Assembly: GCF_018131185.1 (NCBI RefSeq)
Contig: NZ_JAFCJE010000001.1
Coordinates: forward strand, 186,001-250,000
Reading direction: 5' to 3'
Length of the DNA: 64,000 nucleotides
Source of the DNA: Bradyrhizobium diazoefficiens
GTDB lineage: Bacteria > Pseudomonadota > Alphaproteobacteria > Rhizobiales > Xanthobacteraceae
The position numbers and the translations under genes were made by a program. The notes beneath the pieces are model-generated. The model was not told the DNA's origin. It saw nothing but the letters and a program-made list of their open reading frames with translations, and did not search any database. Positions within the stretch are counted from its first letter, which is position 1. Every line of letters starts with the position of its first letter. Shown here piece by piece: positions 45,132 to 55,605 of this stretch.

Positions 45132-47726
45132 ATGGCGCGTCGTCGTTTGGCATTGGCTGCGGGGCTGGCGCTCGCGATCAATGCGTCCTTTGCCGTGCCC
45201 GGTCTTGCCCAGAAGGGCGATCTGTCGGCGCAGAGCGCGCGCGTCACCGCGCTCCGGGGCGCCGGCAAATATTCAGAGGCGCTGCCGCTGGCGCAGGCCA
45301 TGGTGGCCTCGCTCGAGAAGACCGGCAACAATCGCGACCTGGCCGCCGCGCTCAATAATCTCGCGCAGATCCACGCCGACCAGGGCCACGACGATCAGGC
45401 CGAGCCGCTCTACACGCGCGCCATCGCGCTGATGGAGAAGGGGACCGGTCAGGGCAGCGTCGAGATCGCGCCGCTCCTCAATAATCTGGCGGCGCTCTAT
45501 CAGCGGCAGAGCCACTTCACCGAGGCCGAGCCGCTGTTCAAGCGTGCGCTTGCCGTTCGCGAGCAGGGGCTGTCGCGCGAGCATCCCGACGTCGGCCAGG
45601 CCCTCAACAATCTCGCCACGCATTATGTGAAACAGCAGCGTCATGCCGACGCCGAGCCGCTGTTCCGGCGCGCGCTCGCGATCTATCAGAAGGCGGCCGG
45701 GCCCGAGCATCCCGCGGTCGCCACCGTCCTGAACAACATCGGTCAGGTCGATCGCGACCTCAACCGCGACGTGAATGCCGAGGTGCCGATCAAGCGTTCG
45801 CTCGCCATCCGCGAAAAGGTGTTGGGACCGGATCATCCCGACGTGGCGCGTTCGCTGAACAATCTCGCCGGGCTCTACGAGCACCAGCAGCGCCATGCCG
45901 AGGCCGAGCCGCTCTATCGCCGCGCCCTCTCGATCCGTGAGCGTGCGCTCGGACCCGGTCATCCCGATGTCGCGACCTCGACCAGCAATCTCGCCTATTT
46001 CCTTCAGGTGTCGGGCCGGACCGCAGACGCTTTGCCCTTCGCGCAGAGGACGCTTGCCGGCGATCGCGCGCAGCTGCGTGTCGTGCTGCCGGTCCTGTTC
46101 GCTGCGCGGCAGCAGGCGCTGCTGGCGAGCGACAAGGCGCTTGACGACGCGCTTGGCGCTGTTCAGCGCGGCACGCAATCTTCCGCCGCCTCCGCCGTGA
46201 ACAAGCTCGCGGTGCGGCTGGCCGCCGGCAGCGACCGGCTTGCCGAGTTGGTGCGCCGGGACCAGGATCTCACGGCTGAAGCCGAGGCGCTCGACAAGGC
46301 GATCATCGCCGCCGTGTCGAAGCAGTCGGCCCAGCGGGACGCCGCGGCCGAGCAGCGCAGCCGCGCGCGGATTGCAACGATAGCGAACGAGCGTGCAGGC
46401 TTGCAGAAGACGCTGGCCGTCGAATTTCCCGATTACGCCTCGCTCTCCAACCCGCTGCCATTGGCCGTGAAGGATATCCAGCCGCTGCTGTCCGCCGACG
46501 AGGCGATGGTGATCTATTCCGTCGTCGACAAGCAGAGCTATGTCATCGCGATCACGCGCGAGGGCGCCGAGTGGAAGGAGATTTCGCTCGGTGCGGACGC
46601 GATGGCACGGAAGGTGGCGGCTTTCCGCAGGGGGCTGGACGTCGGCAAGGCGCGCGATGCCTCCGGCAAGTCGGGACTGTTCGACCTCGCGTTCGCAAAC
46701 GAGCTCTATGTCGCGCTGCTCGGCCCGGTTGAGGCGTTGACGAAGGACAAGCGCAACCTGTTGGTGGTGCCGTCGGCGGCCCTGACCGCGTTGCCGTTTC
46801 ATCTATTGGTGACGGAGAGGCCGCAGGCTGCGATCCCGGACAGGCTCGAGGGCTATCGCGACGCTGCCTGGCTGCTCCGGCGTCAGGCCGTCTCGGTGCT
46901 GCCGTCGGTGATCAGCCTGAAATCGCTGCGTGCCTTCGCCCGCAGGGATCAAGGCACGAAGCCGATGACCGGCTTCGGCGATCCCGTCTTCAACCCCGCA
47001 GCCGAAGGACCCGCCGACCGTCGCGCTGCCGGTGGCAAGGTCGCCGCGCGCAGCATCGCGACGATCGCCTATACCGATTTCTGGCGCGGCGCCGGCGTCG
47101 ACCGCGCGCGGCTGGCGCAGGCGCTGCCGCAACTGCCCGATACCGCCGATGAGCTGAACGCCGTGGCGAGGGACGTCGGCGCCACCGATGCCGACATCCA
47201 TCTCGGGCGCGATGCCAGCGAAACGACGCTGAAGCGTGCAGCGCTTGCTCAATACGGCATCATCTACTTCGCCACCCACGGCCTCGTTGCCGGCGACGTC
47301 AAGGGACTGGGTGAGCCCTCGCTTGCGCTGTCCATTCCCGAGCGGCCGTCGGAGTTCGACGACGGTCTTCTGACCGCGAGCGAGGTGGCCCAGCTCAAGC
47401 TCAACGCCGATTGGGTGGTGCTGTCCGCCTGCAACACCATCGCCGGCGACAAGCCAGGCGCCGAGGCGCTGTCGGGATTGGCGCGCTCGTTCTTCTACGC
47501 AGGCGCCCGCGCGCTCCTGGTCTCGCATTGGGCCGTGGATTCGGAAGCCGCCACCCGCTTGACCACATCGACGTTCGAACTGCTCAAGAACGAACCAAGG
47601 ATCGGTCGTGCCCAAGCCTTGCGCCGCGCGATGTTGACCTTTGTCGATGACACCTCGTCGCCACGCAACGCCTACCCCGCGATGTGGGGGCCGTTCGCGC
47701 TGATCGGCGAAGGTGAGGTAAGATAA
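45132..47726 (+). CDS. Exported TPR-CHAT protein (caspase-like protease)
   Basis: An 864-residue protein. A signal peptide ([22 protein letters not shown]) is followed by six or seven kinesin-light-chain-type TPRs of 42 residues (about residues 55-310, consensus NNLAxLYxxQxRxAEAEPLYxRALAIREKxLGPxHPDVA). A helical linker follows to about 430, then a C-terminal CHAT domain. The catalytic dyad is present: H716 in [11 protein letters not shown] and C767 in [11 protein letters not shown] 45132 follows GAGAGGG. TPR-CHAT proteins are caspase-like proteases that cleave target proteins, but most described systems are cytoplasmic and this one appears exported. No partner target gene is obvious. Confidence 0.9.
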   Translation: MARRRLALAAGLALAINASFAVPGLAQKGDLSAQSARVTALRGAGKYSEALPLAQAMVASLEKTGNNRDLAAALNNLAQIHADQGHDDQAEPLYTRAIALMEKGTGQGSVEIAPLLNNLAALYQRQSHFTEAEPLFKRALAVREQGLSREHPDVGQALNNLATHYVKQQRHADAEPLFRRALAIYQKAAGPEHPAVATVLNNIGQVDRDLNRDVNAEVPIKRSLAIREKVLGPDHPDVARSLNNLAGLYEHQQRHAEAEPLYRRALSIRERALGPGHPDVATSTSNLAYFLQVSGRTADALPFAQRTLAGDRAQLRVVLPVLFAARQQALLASDKALDDALGAVQRGTQSSAASAVNKLAVRLAAGSDRLAELVRRDQDLTAEAEALDKAIIAAVSKQSAQRDAAAEQRSRARIATIANERAGLQKTLAVEFPDYASLSNPLPLAVKDIQPLLSADEAMVIYSVVDKQSYVIAITREGAEWKEISLGADAMARKVAAFRRGLDVGKARDASGKSGLFDLAFANELYVALLGPVEALTKDKRNLLVVPSAALTALPFHLLVTERPQAAIPDRLEGYRDAAWLLRRQAVSVLPSVISLKSLRAFARRDQGTKPMTGFGDPVFNPAAEGPADRRAAGGKVAARSIATIAYTDFWRGAGVDRARLAQALPQLPDTADELNAVARDVGATDADIHLGRDASETTLKRAALAQYGIIYFATHGLVAGDVKGLGEPSLALSIPERPSEFDDGLLTASEVAQLKLNADWVVLSACNTIAGDKPGAEALSGLARSFFYAGARALLVSHWAVDSEAATRLTTSTFELLKNEPRIGRAQALRRAMLTFVDDTSSPRNAYPAMWGPFALIGEGEVR

Positions 47727-48013
47727 GAGGATACGGCGGGGATTGTGCGTCGCAATAACCTGACGTAACGCGCAAACACGCGTTTGGTTGCGCGATCATT
47801 CGTGATTTCTTGACGCATGCGCTCAAGGCAGACATGCGCGACGTTTGGCGCGGTCCTTGAATAAACCAAATCCTGCGGGATCAGCTTGGCAACGCCAGCG
47901 TTCATCATTATTAGGTCGTTCAGCCGAGGCCGAATGGCCCATTCATCACGGTGACCGCGATGGCGTCCAACCATGGTCGCGCTGAGTGTCGCGGGTTCTA
48001 GGAGGATTTTTTC

Positions 48014-49630
48014 GTGCAAGAGACGGGCGTGCGCAACGGTGCCTTCGGCGCCGACAAATTCGGCTTAAAGAATCTCAAGCAGGTTCACTGGAACCTCGGT
48101 GCGCCGCAACTCTATCAATACTCGCTCGCTGCGGGCGAGGCGGTGCTGTCCGCTGACGGCGCGCTCTGCGCCGACACCGGCGAGTTCACCGGGCGCAGCC
48201 CGAAGGACAAATTCACGGTGCGTGATGCCACCACCGACAAGAAAATGTGGTGGGCCGGCAACCAGTCCATCACCGCAGAGCAGTTCGAGACGCTCTATCA
48301 GGACTTCCTCAAGCACGCCGAAGGCAAGAAGCTGTTCGCGCAGGACCTCTACGGCGGCGCCGATCCTGCCTACCGGATCAAGACGCGCGTCTTCACCGAG
48401 CTCGCCTGGCACTCGCTGTTCATCCGCACGCTGCTGATCCGTCCCGAGGCGATCGAGCTGCCGACCTTCGTGCCGGAGCTCACCATCATCGACATGCCGA
48501 GCTTCCGCGCCGATCCCAAACGTCATGGCTGCCGGTCGGAAAACGTCGTCGCGATCGATTTCGCCCGCAAGATCGTCCTGATCGGCGGGTCTTATTATGC
48601 CGGCGAGATGAAGAAGTCGGTCTTCACCACGCTGAACTATTATCTGCCCGAGCGCGGCGTGATGCCGATGCACTGCTCGGCCAATGTCGGCGCCAAGGGC
48701 GACGCGGCAATCTTCTTCGGCCTGTCGGGCACCGGCAAGACCACGCTGTCGGCCGATCCCAACCGCACGCTGATCGGCGACGACGAGCACGGCTGGGGCC
48801 CGAATGGCGTCTTCAATTTCGAGGGCGGCTGCTACGCCAAGTGCATCAAGCTCTCGCAGGAAGCCGAGCCGGAGATCTACGCGGCCTCGACGCGCTTCGG
48901 CGCGGTGCTTGAGAATTGCGTGCTCGACGAGGACACCCGCGTGGTGGATTTCGACGACGGCTCCAAGACCGAGAACACGCGCTCTGCGTATCCGCTCGAG
49001 TTCATCCCGAACGCCTCGCGCACCGGCCGCGCGCCGCAGCCGAAGAACGTGGTGATGCTCGCCGCCGACGCCTTCGGCGTACTGCCGCCGATCGCAAAGC
49101 TCACGCCGGCGCAGGCGATGTATCACTTCCTGTCCGGCTACACCGCCAAGGTCGCCGGCACCGAGCGCGGTCTCGGCAACGAGCCGCAGCCGGAATTCTC
49201 GACCTGCTTCGGCTCGCCCTTCCTGCCGCTCGATCCATCCGTCTACGGCAACATGCTGCGTGACCTCATTGCCCAGCACAATGTCGATTGCTGGCTGGTC
49301 AACACCGGATGGACCGGCGGCAAGTACGGTGTCGGCTCGCGCATGCCGATCAAGGTGACGCGCGCACTGCTCACCGCCGCGCTCGACGGCTCGCTTCGCA
49401 ACGTCGAATTCCGCACCGACAAATATTTCGGCTTCGCGGTCCCGACCGCGCTGCCCGGCGTGCCCGCCGAGATACTCAACCCGGTCAACACCTGGAAGGA
49501 CAAGGACGAGTTCGACAAGACCGCCCGCGCTTTGGTCGGCATGTTCCAAAAGAACTTCGCCAAGTTCGAAGCCCAGGTCGATGCCGAGGTGCGCGCGGCC
49601 GCGCCGGACGTGAAGCTCGCGGCGGAGTGA
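48014..49630 (+). CDS. pckA: Phosphoenolpyruvate carboxykinase (ATP)
   Basis: A 538-residue enzyme that converts oxaloacetate and ATP to phosphoenolpyruvate, the first step of gluconeogenesis. [15 protein letters not shown] is the kinase P-loop, and the kinase-2 region DDEHGW follows. RSPKDKF is the substrate-binding segment and the CO2/metal ligands are in [15 protein letters not shown]. The GTG start at 48014 has GGAGG eight bases upstream. It is normally the divergent neighbour of chvI in rhizobia; here about 6 kb separates them. A strong terminator follows. Confidence 0.97.
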   Translation: MQETGVRNGAFGADKFGLKNLKQVHWNLGAPQLYQYSLAAGEAVLSADGALCADTGEFTGRSPKDKFTVRDATTDKKMWWAGNQSITAEQFETLYQDFLKHAEGKKLFAQDLYGGADPAYRIKTRVFTELAWHSLFIRTLLIRPEAIELPTFVPELTIIDMPSFRADPKRHGCRSENVVAIDFARKIVLIGGSYYAGEMKKSVFTTLNYYLPERGVMPMHCSANVGAKGDAAIFFGLSGTGKTTLSADPNRTLIGDDEHGWGPNGVFNFEGGCYAKCIKLSQEAEPEIYAASTRFGAVLENCVLDEDTRVVDFDDGSKTENTRSAYPLEFIPNASRTGRAPQPKNVVMLAADAFGVLPPIAKLTPAQAMYHFLSGYTAKVAGTERGLGNEPQPEFSTCFGSPFLPLDPSVYGNMLRDLIAQHNVDCWLVNTGWTGGKYGVGSRMPIKVTRALLTAALDGSLRNVEFRTDKYFGFAVPTALPGVPAEILNPVNTWKDKDEFDKTARALVGMFQKNFAKFEAQVDAEVRAAAPDVKLAAE

Positions 49631-49652
49631 TCGCTCCGTCTTCAATGCAAAA

Positions 49653-49681
49653 GGGCGGCCGCGAGGCCGCCCATTTTTTTT
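49653..49681 (+). terminator. Intrinsic terminator after pckA
   Basis: GGGCGGCC (49653-49660) and GGCCGCCC (49665-49672) form a perfect 8-bp GC stem with a GCGA loop. ATTTTTTTT follows at once. It begins 23 bases after the pckA stop codon. This is the clearest factor-independent terminator in the window. Confidence 0.9.
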
Positions 49682-49714
49682 ACCTTCTCCCACAAGAGGA
49701 GAGGGTCAGAACAG

Positions 49715-50536
49715 CTACGCCTTGAAATACGCGATCTGCGTGCTCGTCGCGAGCAGCCGTCCGTTCGGTGACCACAGCTCGGCGTTCTGGTCACCATAGC
49801 TCTTGTGGAAGATCTTTGCGTCCGCCGTCGCCAGCACGCGCGTGATGTCTTCGCTCGCGAGCGCCTCGCTGTCGGTGTGGAAATACGTCGTGAGCGACAC
49901 CGTGCCGAACGGCACCAGCGCGCGCCGGGCGTGGAAGACGCGGCCGAAAAAGGCGTCCGACATCGCCATCAGCGACAGCATGTCGAGCTTGCGCGGCGCG
50001 CGGTCGCTGATCCAGAGCTTCGAATAGGTGCCGGCAGGCTCGGATTGCTGTGGGCCGATCCGCATCTCGCCCTCGACGAAGCGGAACTCATACTGGTTGG
50101 CCCAGGACGCCGCGATCTTCGGGAACGGCAGTGTCTCTTCGAACGGCCTTGCGTCCGGGCACTTCGCCACGTTGTGCTGCCAGGACGGCCGGCGCTCGGC
50201 GAACACCGCGGTGGCGAGCGTTGCGACCTCGCCGCCGCCTTGGCTGAGCTCGACGCTCCAGTGCTGGCTGGAGCGATTGGCCTTCACCAGCCGCACGTCC
50301 AGATCGAACGGGCCCTTCGCGATTGGCGCGCAGTAATTGACGGTCAGCGCCAGCGGATCGCCGGCGCGTTGCGGATGATCGATCAGCGCGCGCAAAATCG
50401 TCGCGGCGGTGGCGCCGCCGAACGGGCCGACGAAGGCCCAGTAATCGTCGCTGGTGTGCCCCTGCCAGCTGGAGTCGCCGGCAGTGACGCGCGTGACGTC
50501 GTCGAAGGGGTGCGGGAGCTTGGCGTGCATTTTCAT
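49715..50536 (-). CDS. Thioesterase family protein (TesB-like double hotdog)
   Basis: A 273-residue protein resembling acyl-CoA thioesterase II / 4HBT_3-type double hotdog enzymes. The N-terminal hotdog (SWQGHTSDDYWAFVGPFGGATAATILRALIDH) and the C-terminal hotdog (TVSLTTYFHTDSEAL) are both visible. Such enzymes hydrolyse acyl-CoA to free acid and CoA; the chain length is unknown. A second ATG at 50530 is also possible. It is a single gene converging on pckA. Confidence 0.85.
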   Translation of the reverse strand: MKMHAKLPHPFDDVTRVTAGDSSWQGHTSDDYWAFVGPFGGATAATILRALIDHPQRAGDPLALTVNYCAPIAKGPFDLDVRLVKANRSSQHWSVELSQGGGEVATLATAVFAERRPSWQHNVAKCPDARPFEETLPFPKIAASWANQYEFRFVEGEMRIGPQQSEPAGTYSKLWISDRAPRKLDMLSLMAMSDAFFGRVFHARRALVPFGTVSLTTYFHTDSEALASEDITRVLATADAKIFHKSYGDQNAELWSPNGRLLATSTQIAYFKA

Positions 50537-50544
50537 TTCCGTCT

Positions 50545-50645
50545 GTCGTTCCTAGGCCATGCGACGGAACCGCGCAGCGGCCCGGAGCATCGAACCCGGA
50601 AGCTCGAGATTCCGGGTTCGGCTCTGCGAGCCGCCCCGGAATGAC
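50545..50645. repeat. Intergenic palindromic repeat, family B
   Basis: The right end GCCGCCCCGGAATGAC matches the family B elements at 37845-37902 and 56382-56505. The left arm (GTCGTTCCTAGGCC) is diverged. CGAACCCGGAAGCTCGAG and TTCCGGGTTCG form an internal hairpin. It lies between the thioesterase and glgP genes. Confidence 0.6.
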
Positions 50646-50718
50646 GGTCGTCATATCGCAGTCATTGCGTCGTTGCGCAATTACCTAAGGCGTAACGCCG
50701 CTTCCACGCTGCGGAAAA

Positions 50719-53244
50719 TCAGCCTGCGACGTCGCGTAGGTTCGGCAGTTGCGGCGTGGTCGGATTGACCGGCACGTTCCAGATCTCCTCCGCGTATTCG
50801 CGGATGGTGCGGTCCGAGGAGAACCACGCCATGCGCGCGACGTTGAGGATGGAGGCGCGGGTCCATGCCGGCGAGACCAGCCAGCGCGCATCGACGCTGC
50901 GCTGCGCCTCGTAATAGGAATCGAAATCGGCGCTGACCATGTAATGGTCGAGATAGCGCAGCGCGTGCGCGATGGATTCGAAGCGGCCGGGATCGCCGGG
51001 CGAGAACTCGCCGGCGCCGATCGCATTGATGGCGCGCTGCAGCTTCGGCGAACTGCGGATCACGTCGGAGGCGTCGAGCCCCTGCTTGCGGCGGATCATC
51101 ACGTCGCCGGCCTCCATGCCGAAGATCGCGATGTTCTCGGCGCCGACATGGTCGCGGATCTCGATATTGGCGCCGTCGAGCGTGCCGATGGTGATGGCGC
51201 CGTTGAGCGCCAGCTTCATGTTGCCGGTGCCGGAGGCTTCCATGCCGGCGGTCGAGATCTGCTCGGAAAGGTCGGCCGCTGGAATGATCACCTCGGCCAG
51301 GCTGACATTGTAGTCGGGCAGGAACACGACCTTGAGCTTGCCGCCGATCGCCGGATCGTTGTTGACGGCTTCCGCGACGTCGTTGATCAGCTTGATGATC
51401 AGCTTGGCGTATTTGTAGCTCGCCGCGGCCTTGCCGGCGAAGATCTTCACCCGCGGCACCCAGTTGCCGTTGGGGTCGTCCTTGATCGCCTGATACAGCG
51501 CGACGGTCTCGATGACGTTGAGGAGCTGGCGCTTGTATTCGTGGATACGCTTGATCTGCACGTCGAACAGCGCGGTCGGGTCGACCTTGATGCCGAGCCG
51601 CTCGCCGATCAGGCGCGCCAGCGCGGTCTTGTTGTGGAGCTTGACGGCGCGGAATTTCTTCTGGAATTCGACGTCGCTGGCGCGCGCTTCGATCAGCGAG
51701 AGCTGGGTCGGGTCGTCGAGCACGGCCTCGCCGCAGGTCTCGCGCAACAGAGCGGTCAGCTTCGGGTTCGCCAGCATCAGCCAGCGGCGGAAGGTGATGC
51801 CGTTGGTCTTGTTGGTGATGCGGCCGGGATAGAGGTGGTTGAGGTCGTGGAACACGGTCTCCCGCATCAGATCCGAATGCATCCCCGAGACGCCGTTGAT
51901 GCGGTGCGAGCCGACGAAGGCGAGCTGGCCCATGCGCACGCGGCGACCGCTCTTCTCGTCGATCAGCGAGACCGAGGCGCGGAAGTCGATGTCGCCGGGG
52001 CAGCGCGCCTCGGCGAGCGCCAGATGCTGCACGTTGATGCGGTAGATGATCTCCAGATGCCGCGGCAACAGCCGCTCGAAAAGCTCGACCGGCCAGGTCT
52101 CCAGCGCCTCGGGCAGCAGCGTGTGGTTGGTGTAGGAGAGGGTGGCGACCGTGATCTTCCAGGCCTCGTCCCAGCGGAAATTGTGGAGGTCGACGAGGAT
52201 GCGCATCAGCTCGGTGACGGCGAGGCTCGGATGGGTGTCGTTGAGCTGCACCGCGACCTTGGACGACAGGCTGCGGAGCTGGCCGTCGGAGGAAAGATGC
52301 CTTTTCACCAGATCCTGGAGCGAGGCCGACACGAAGAAATATTCCTGACGCAGCCGCAGCTCGCGGCCCGCCGGGCTCTCGTCGTTCGGATAGAGGAATT
52401 TGCAGATCGCCTCGGCGCGCGACTGCTCGGCGCTGGCGCTGACGTAGTCGCCCTTGTTGAAGGCATCCAACTTGAGCGGATCGGGTGAGCGCGCCGACCA
52501 CAGGCGGAGCGCGTTGACGTGCTGGCCGCGCCAGCCGACGATCGGCGTGTCATAGGCGATCGCCTGCACGGTCTCGGCCGGATGCCAGATCGCGCGGTCG
52601 CGGCCCTTGTCGTCGACATGCTCGACGCCGCCGCCGAAATTGATGTCGTAGATCACCTCGGGCCGCTGCAATTCCCAGGGATTGCCGAAGCTCAGCCATT
52701 CGTCTGGATATTCCTGCTGCCAGCCCTGGTTGATGATCTGGCGGAACAGGCCGTAATCGTAGCGGATGCCGTAGCCGATCGCGGGGATCGACAGCGTCGC
52801 CATGCTCTCCATGAAGCAGGCTGCGAGCCGCCCGAGGCCCCCATTGCCGAGCGCGGCGTCCGGTTCGCATTTGCGCAGCTCCGGCAGCGAGACGCCGAGA
52901 TCGCCGAGCGCGACCTCGAAGATCTTCAAAAGGCCCATATTGTTGAGCGCGTCGCTGAAGAGGCGGCCGATCAGGAATTCGAGCGAGAGATAATAGACGC
53001 GCTTGCGGCCTGCGTCGTAGCTGTGCTTCTCCGCGGTGAGCCAGCGATGCACGATGCGGTCGCGCAACGTGAGCGCAGCGGCCAGATACCAATCGTGCCT
53101 GGTTGCCATGCCGGCATCCTTGCCGATGGCAAGGCGCAACTTCGCCAGGATCGCGCCCTTGATCTCAGCCAGCGCGAGTTCGTCGATGGGCTGCGTGGAC
53201 GCGGGAAAACTGGGCTGGAACGATTGATCTTGCAAAGCCGTCAC
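50719..53244 (-). CDS. glgP: Glycogen/maltodextrin phosphorylase
   Basis: An 841-residue enzyme releasing glucose-1-phosphate from glycogen or maltodextrin. The pyridoxal-phosphate lysine lies in EASGTGNMKLALNGAITIGTLDGANIEI, and GNGGLGRLAACF and LEFLIGRLF are conserved N-terminal segments. The length is typical. No other glycogen genes are adjacent, so control from the main glg cluster is not apparent. Confidence 0.97.
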   Translation of the reverse strand: MTALQDQSFQPSFPASTQPIDELALAEIKGAILAKLRLAIGKDAGMATRHDWYLAAALTLRDRIVHRWLTAEKHSYDAGRKRVYYLSLEFLIGRLFSDALNNMGLLKIFEVALGDLGVSLPELRKCEPDAALGNGGLGRLAACFMESMATLSIPAIGYGIRYDYGLFRQIINQGWQQEYPDEWLSFGNPWELQRPEVIYDINFGGGVEHVDDKGRDRAIWHPAETVQAIAYDTPIVGWRGQHVNALRLWSARSPDPLKLDAFNKGDYVSASAEQSRAEAICKFLYPNDESPAGRELRLRQEYFFVSASLQDLVKRHLSSDGQLRSLSSKVAVQLNDTHPSLAVTELMRILVDLHNFRWDEAWKITVATLSYTNHTLLPEALETWPVELFERLLPRHLEIIYRINVQHLALAEARCPGDIDFRASVSLIDEKSGRRVRMGQLAFVGSHRINGVSGMHSDLMRETVFHDLNHLYPGRITNKTNGITFRRWLMLANPKLTALLRETCGEAVLDDPTQLSLIEARASDVEFQKKFRAVKLHNKTALARLIGERLGIKVDPTALFDVQIKRIHEYKRQLLNVIETVALYQAIKDDPNGNWVPRVKIFAGKAAASYKYAKLIIKLINDVAEAVNNDPAIGGKLKVVFLPDYNVSLAEVIIPAADLSEQISTAGMEASGTGNMKLALNGAITIGTLDGANIEIRDHVGAENIAIFGMEAGDVMIRRKQGLDASDVIRSSPKLQRAINAIGAGEFSPGDPGRFESIAHALRYLDHYMVSADFDSYYEAQRSVDARWLVSPAWTRASILNVARMAWFSSDRTIREYAEEIWNVPVNPTTPQLPNLRDVAG

Positions 53245-53441
53245 TTCCTGGTCGAAAGAACACTACTCACCCTACGCGTCCTGCCCCTGCACCGGAATTA
53301 TCACCGGCGCGGCCGTGCACTGCGCTGGCGTCAATTTATGCAAGGAATGGGCCGCTTTGGGAACCCGGACGAGCACGGAGAAACCGGGATTTGGTGCTAG
53401 ATTGCGGATCAATTCAGCCATCAGTGTGGAGGAACATCTTC

Positions 53442-53675
53442 ATGAGACTGCTGATCGAAATCGCCGCGGCGGCCCTGCTCGTCGTCTGCATCAGCGCCTC
53501 CAGTGCCGCGTTTGCCGCCGGCAAGCCCGGGCGCAGCGCCGACGGCCTGAGCTGCGGCTTCACGGTCCCGCAGAATGCATCGCCCGCGGCCCGCTGCGCC
53601 GCCATCAAGCGCCAATGCGGCGGCAAGTTTCATGCGAGTGCGTGCGGCGACAGGCTGATGTCCGCGGCGAATTGA
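53442..53675 (+). CDS. Small secreted cysteine-containing protein
   Basis: A 77-residue protein with a clear signal peptide (MRLLIEIAAAALLVVCISASSAAFA). The mature part, about 50 residues, is rich in glycine and basic residues and has four cysteines (SCGFTV, RCAAI, QCGGK, ACGD), which could form two disulfides. The ribosome binding site GGAGGA lies ahead of ATG 53442. Such small exported proteins are common in Bradyrhizobium; the function is unknown. Confidence 0.7.
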   Translation: MRLLIEIAAAALLVVCISASSAAFAAGKPGRSADGLSCGFTVPQNASPAARCAAIKRQCGGKFHASACGDRLMSAAN

Positions 53676-53719
53676 GCGGCGGTGGCCATCGCGCGGCGCA
53701 AGCAGGCTTCAAGCCGCCT

Positions 53720-54583
53720 TCAAGCCGCCTTGGCCTGCACCGCATCGCAAAACTCGGCGAGACGACCCGCAAGCCGCAGCGTTGCCGGGCTCGCGTCCGG
53801 CGAAGCCATCAGCGCGACCTCGGTCTTGTCGATCGGCGCAAAACCGTCCTTCGCCGTCAGCACGTGGTGGTCGGACTGGATCGACATCTCCGAGAGGATG
53901 CTGAGGCCCATGCCGGCGGCCACCGCGGCCTGGATGCCGGAGAGGCTCGATGAGGAATAGGCCATGTGCCAGGCGCGGCCGGCGCTTTCCAGCGCGTGAA
54001 TGGCGCCGGCACGGTAGAGACAGCCGGTCGGAAAGCCGATCAGCGGCACGGACGCCGCGTGGACATCGACCGGATGGTTCTTGCTGGTGACCCAGTGCAC
54101 CCGCTCCGGCCACACCGCGATGGCGCCGTTCTCGCCGGCCGCACGCTTGAACAGCGCGAGGTCGAGCTCGCCGCGCTCGAGATCGCGCGCAAGGTGCTTG
54201 CTCTGGTCGGCGCGCACGTCGAGCCGCAGGCCCGGATGCGAGCGCGAGAACGCGCCCAGCAATTTGGTCAGCCGGTATGCCGCGAAATCCTCGGGAATTC
54301 CGAGCCGGATCGCGCCTTCGCCATCAGGCTGGCGCAGCACGTCGCGCGCCTCCTCGGCCAGAGAGAGCAGCCGTCGCGCATAAGAGAGCAGCCGTTCGCC
54401 GGCCTCGGTCGGGCGCACGTTTTTGCCGTCGCGATGCAGCAGCACCTGGCCGACGTCTTCTTCCAGCCGCTTGATCTGCTGGCTCACGGTCGATTGCGTG
54501 CGATGGACGCGCTCGCCGGCGCGGGTGAAGCCGCCGGCCTCCACCACCGAGACGAAGCTGCGCAGCAGCTCGAGATCGAGCAT
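53720..54583 (-). CDS. LysR family transcriptional regulator
   Basis: A 287-residue regulator. The winged helix-turn-helix occupies residues 3-60 (MLDLELLRSFVSVVEAGGFTRAGERVHRTQSTVSQQIKRLEEDVGQVLL) and the effector domain the rest. I chose the ATG at 54583; the frame runs to 54625 but the added residues are not conserved. It is divergent from the DMT transporter and MBL-fold genes across about 100 bp and probably controls them. Confidence 0.9.
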   Translation of the reverse strand: MLDLELLRSFVSVVEAGGFTRAGERVHRTQSTVSQQIKRLEEDVGQVLLHRDGKNVRPTEAGERLLSYARRLLSLAEEARDVLRQPDGEGAIRLGIPEDFAAYRLTKLLGAFSRSHPGLRLDVRADQSKHLARDLERGELDLALFKRAAGENGAIAVWPERVHWVTSKNHPVDVHAASVPLIGFPTGCLYRAGAIHALESAGRAWHMAYSSSSLSGIQAAVAAGMGLSILSEMSIQSDHHVLTAKDGFAPIDKTEVALMASPDASPATLRLAGRLAEFCDAVQAKAA

Positions 54584-54681
54584 GGCCGCCTCCATTCGAA
54601 AAGCCACTGGAGGTGAGTTAATCATTTAATTTCCAAATGACAAGCGGCCTCCCTAGATCGAAGGTTCAGGAGAATGCCCGC

Positions 54682-55593
54682 ATGTCGCTCGCCCCCTCGA
54701 TGTCGGTTCCCGGCCGCCGTTTCAACACGCTGCCCCTTGCCATCGGACTGTTCTGCCTGCTCTGGAGCTATGCCTTCGTCGCCGGCAAGATCGGCGTCAC
54801 CCATTGCCCGCCGTTGATCCTGCTCGCCGCGCGCTTCTCGCTCGCGGGCATCTTGATCCTGGGCGCCACGCTGCTCCGCGGCGAGGCTTGGTCGCTATCC
54901 CTGCGCGACGCGGCGATCTTCGCCGTGCTCGGCATCGCAAACAACGCGCTCTATCTCGGCCTCGGCTACACGGGCCTGCAATCCGTCTCCGCCGGCCTCG
55001 GCGGCCTGATCGTGTCGGCCAATCCGGTCTTCACCGCGGCGCTGGCGGCCTTGCTGCTTGGCGAAAGCATGACCTGGCGCAAGGCAAGCGGATTGCTGCT
55101 CGGCATCATCGGCGTGACCGCGATCGTCTGGCATCGCCTGTCGGTGGGCACGGATTCCCTGCACGGCATCGCCTTCACGCTGGCTTCGCTGGCCTCGCTC
55201 GTCGCCGGCACGATCCTGTTCAAGCTGCTCGCGCCGAAGGGCTCCCTGTGGATCGGCAACGGCGTGCAGAATCTCGCTGCCGGCATCGTGCTGACGCCGG
55301 TCGCGCTGACCTTCGCCGACATTCACGCGATCGATGTCACGCCGGGGCTGATCGGCGCCTTTGCATTCCTCGTGCTGGGCGGCTCGATCCTGGCCTACTG
55401 GCTCTGGTTTCATCTCCTGAAAGTGTGCGGCGCGACCGCCGCCAGCGCCTATCATTTCCTGATGCCGCCGCTCGGCATGCTGTTCGCGTATCTCGTGCTC
55501 GGCGAGCACGTCGAGGCCCGCGACCTCCTCGGCATCATCCCGGTCGCGCTCGGCATCTATCTCGTGACCCGGCCGGCAAAGCCCGTCTCGTAA
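54682..55593 (+). CDS. DMT superfamily (EamA) transporter
   Basis: A 303-residue inner-membrane protein with about ten hydrophobic segments in two EamA halves, including LWSYAFVAGKIGVTHCPPLILLAARF and AFAFLVLGGSILAYWLWFHLLKVCGA. EamA proteins usually export amino acids or other metabolites. ATG 54682 has AGGAG nine bases upstream. It is followed after 12 bp by an MBL-fold gene and is divergent from a LysR gene. This arrangement often controls export of a small metabolite. Confidence 0.88.
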   Translation: MSLAPSMSVPGRRFNTLPLAIGLFCLLWSYAFVAGKIGVTHCPPLILLAARFSLAGILILGATLLRGEAWSLSLRDAAIFAVLGIANNALYLGLGYTGLQSVSAGLGGLIVSANPVFTAALAALLLGESMTWRKASGLLLGIIGVTAIVWHRLSVGTDSLHGIAFTLASLASLVAGTILFKLLAPKGSLWIGNGVQNLAAGIVLTPVALTFADIHAIDVTPGLIGAFAFLVLGGSILAYWLWFHLLKVCGATAASAYHFLMPPLGMLFAYLVLGEHVEARDLLGIIPVALGIYLVTRPAKPVS

Positions 55594-55605
55594 CAGGAGT
55601 TCATC

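Noticed and set aside
44714..45355. A 213-residue minus-strand frame
   Set aside because: It is antisense to both the second small ORF and the TPR-CHAT signal peptide region, with no recognised family.
53709..53730. Direct repeat TTCAAGCCGCC twice at the end of the LysR gene
   Set aside because: It is only 11 bp long, alanine/glutamine-type coding sequence at the gene end, and likely chance slippage without function.
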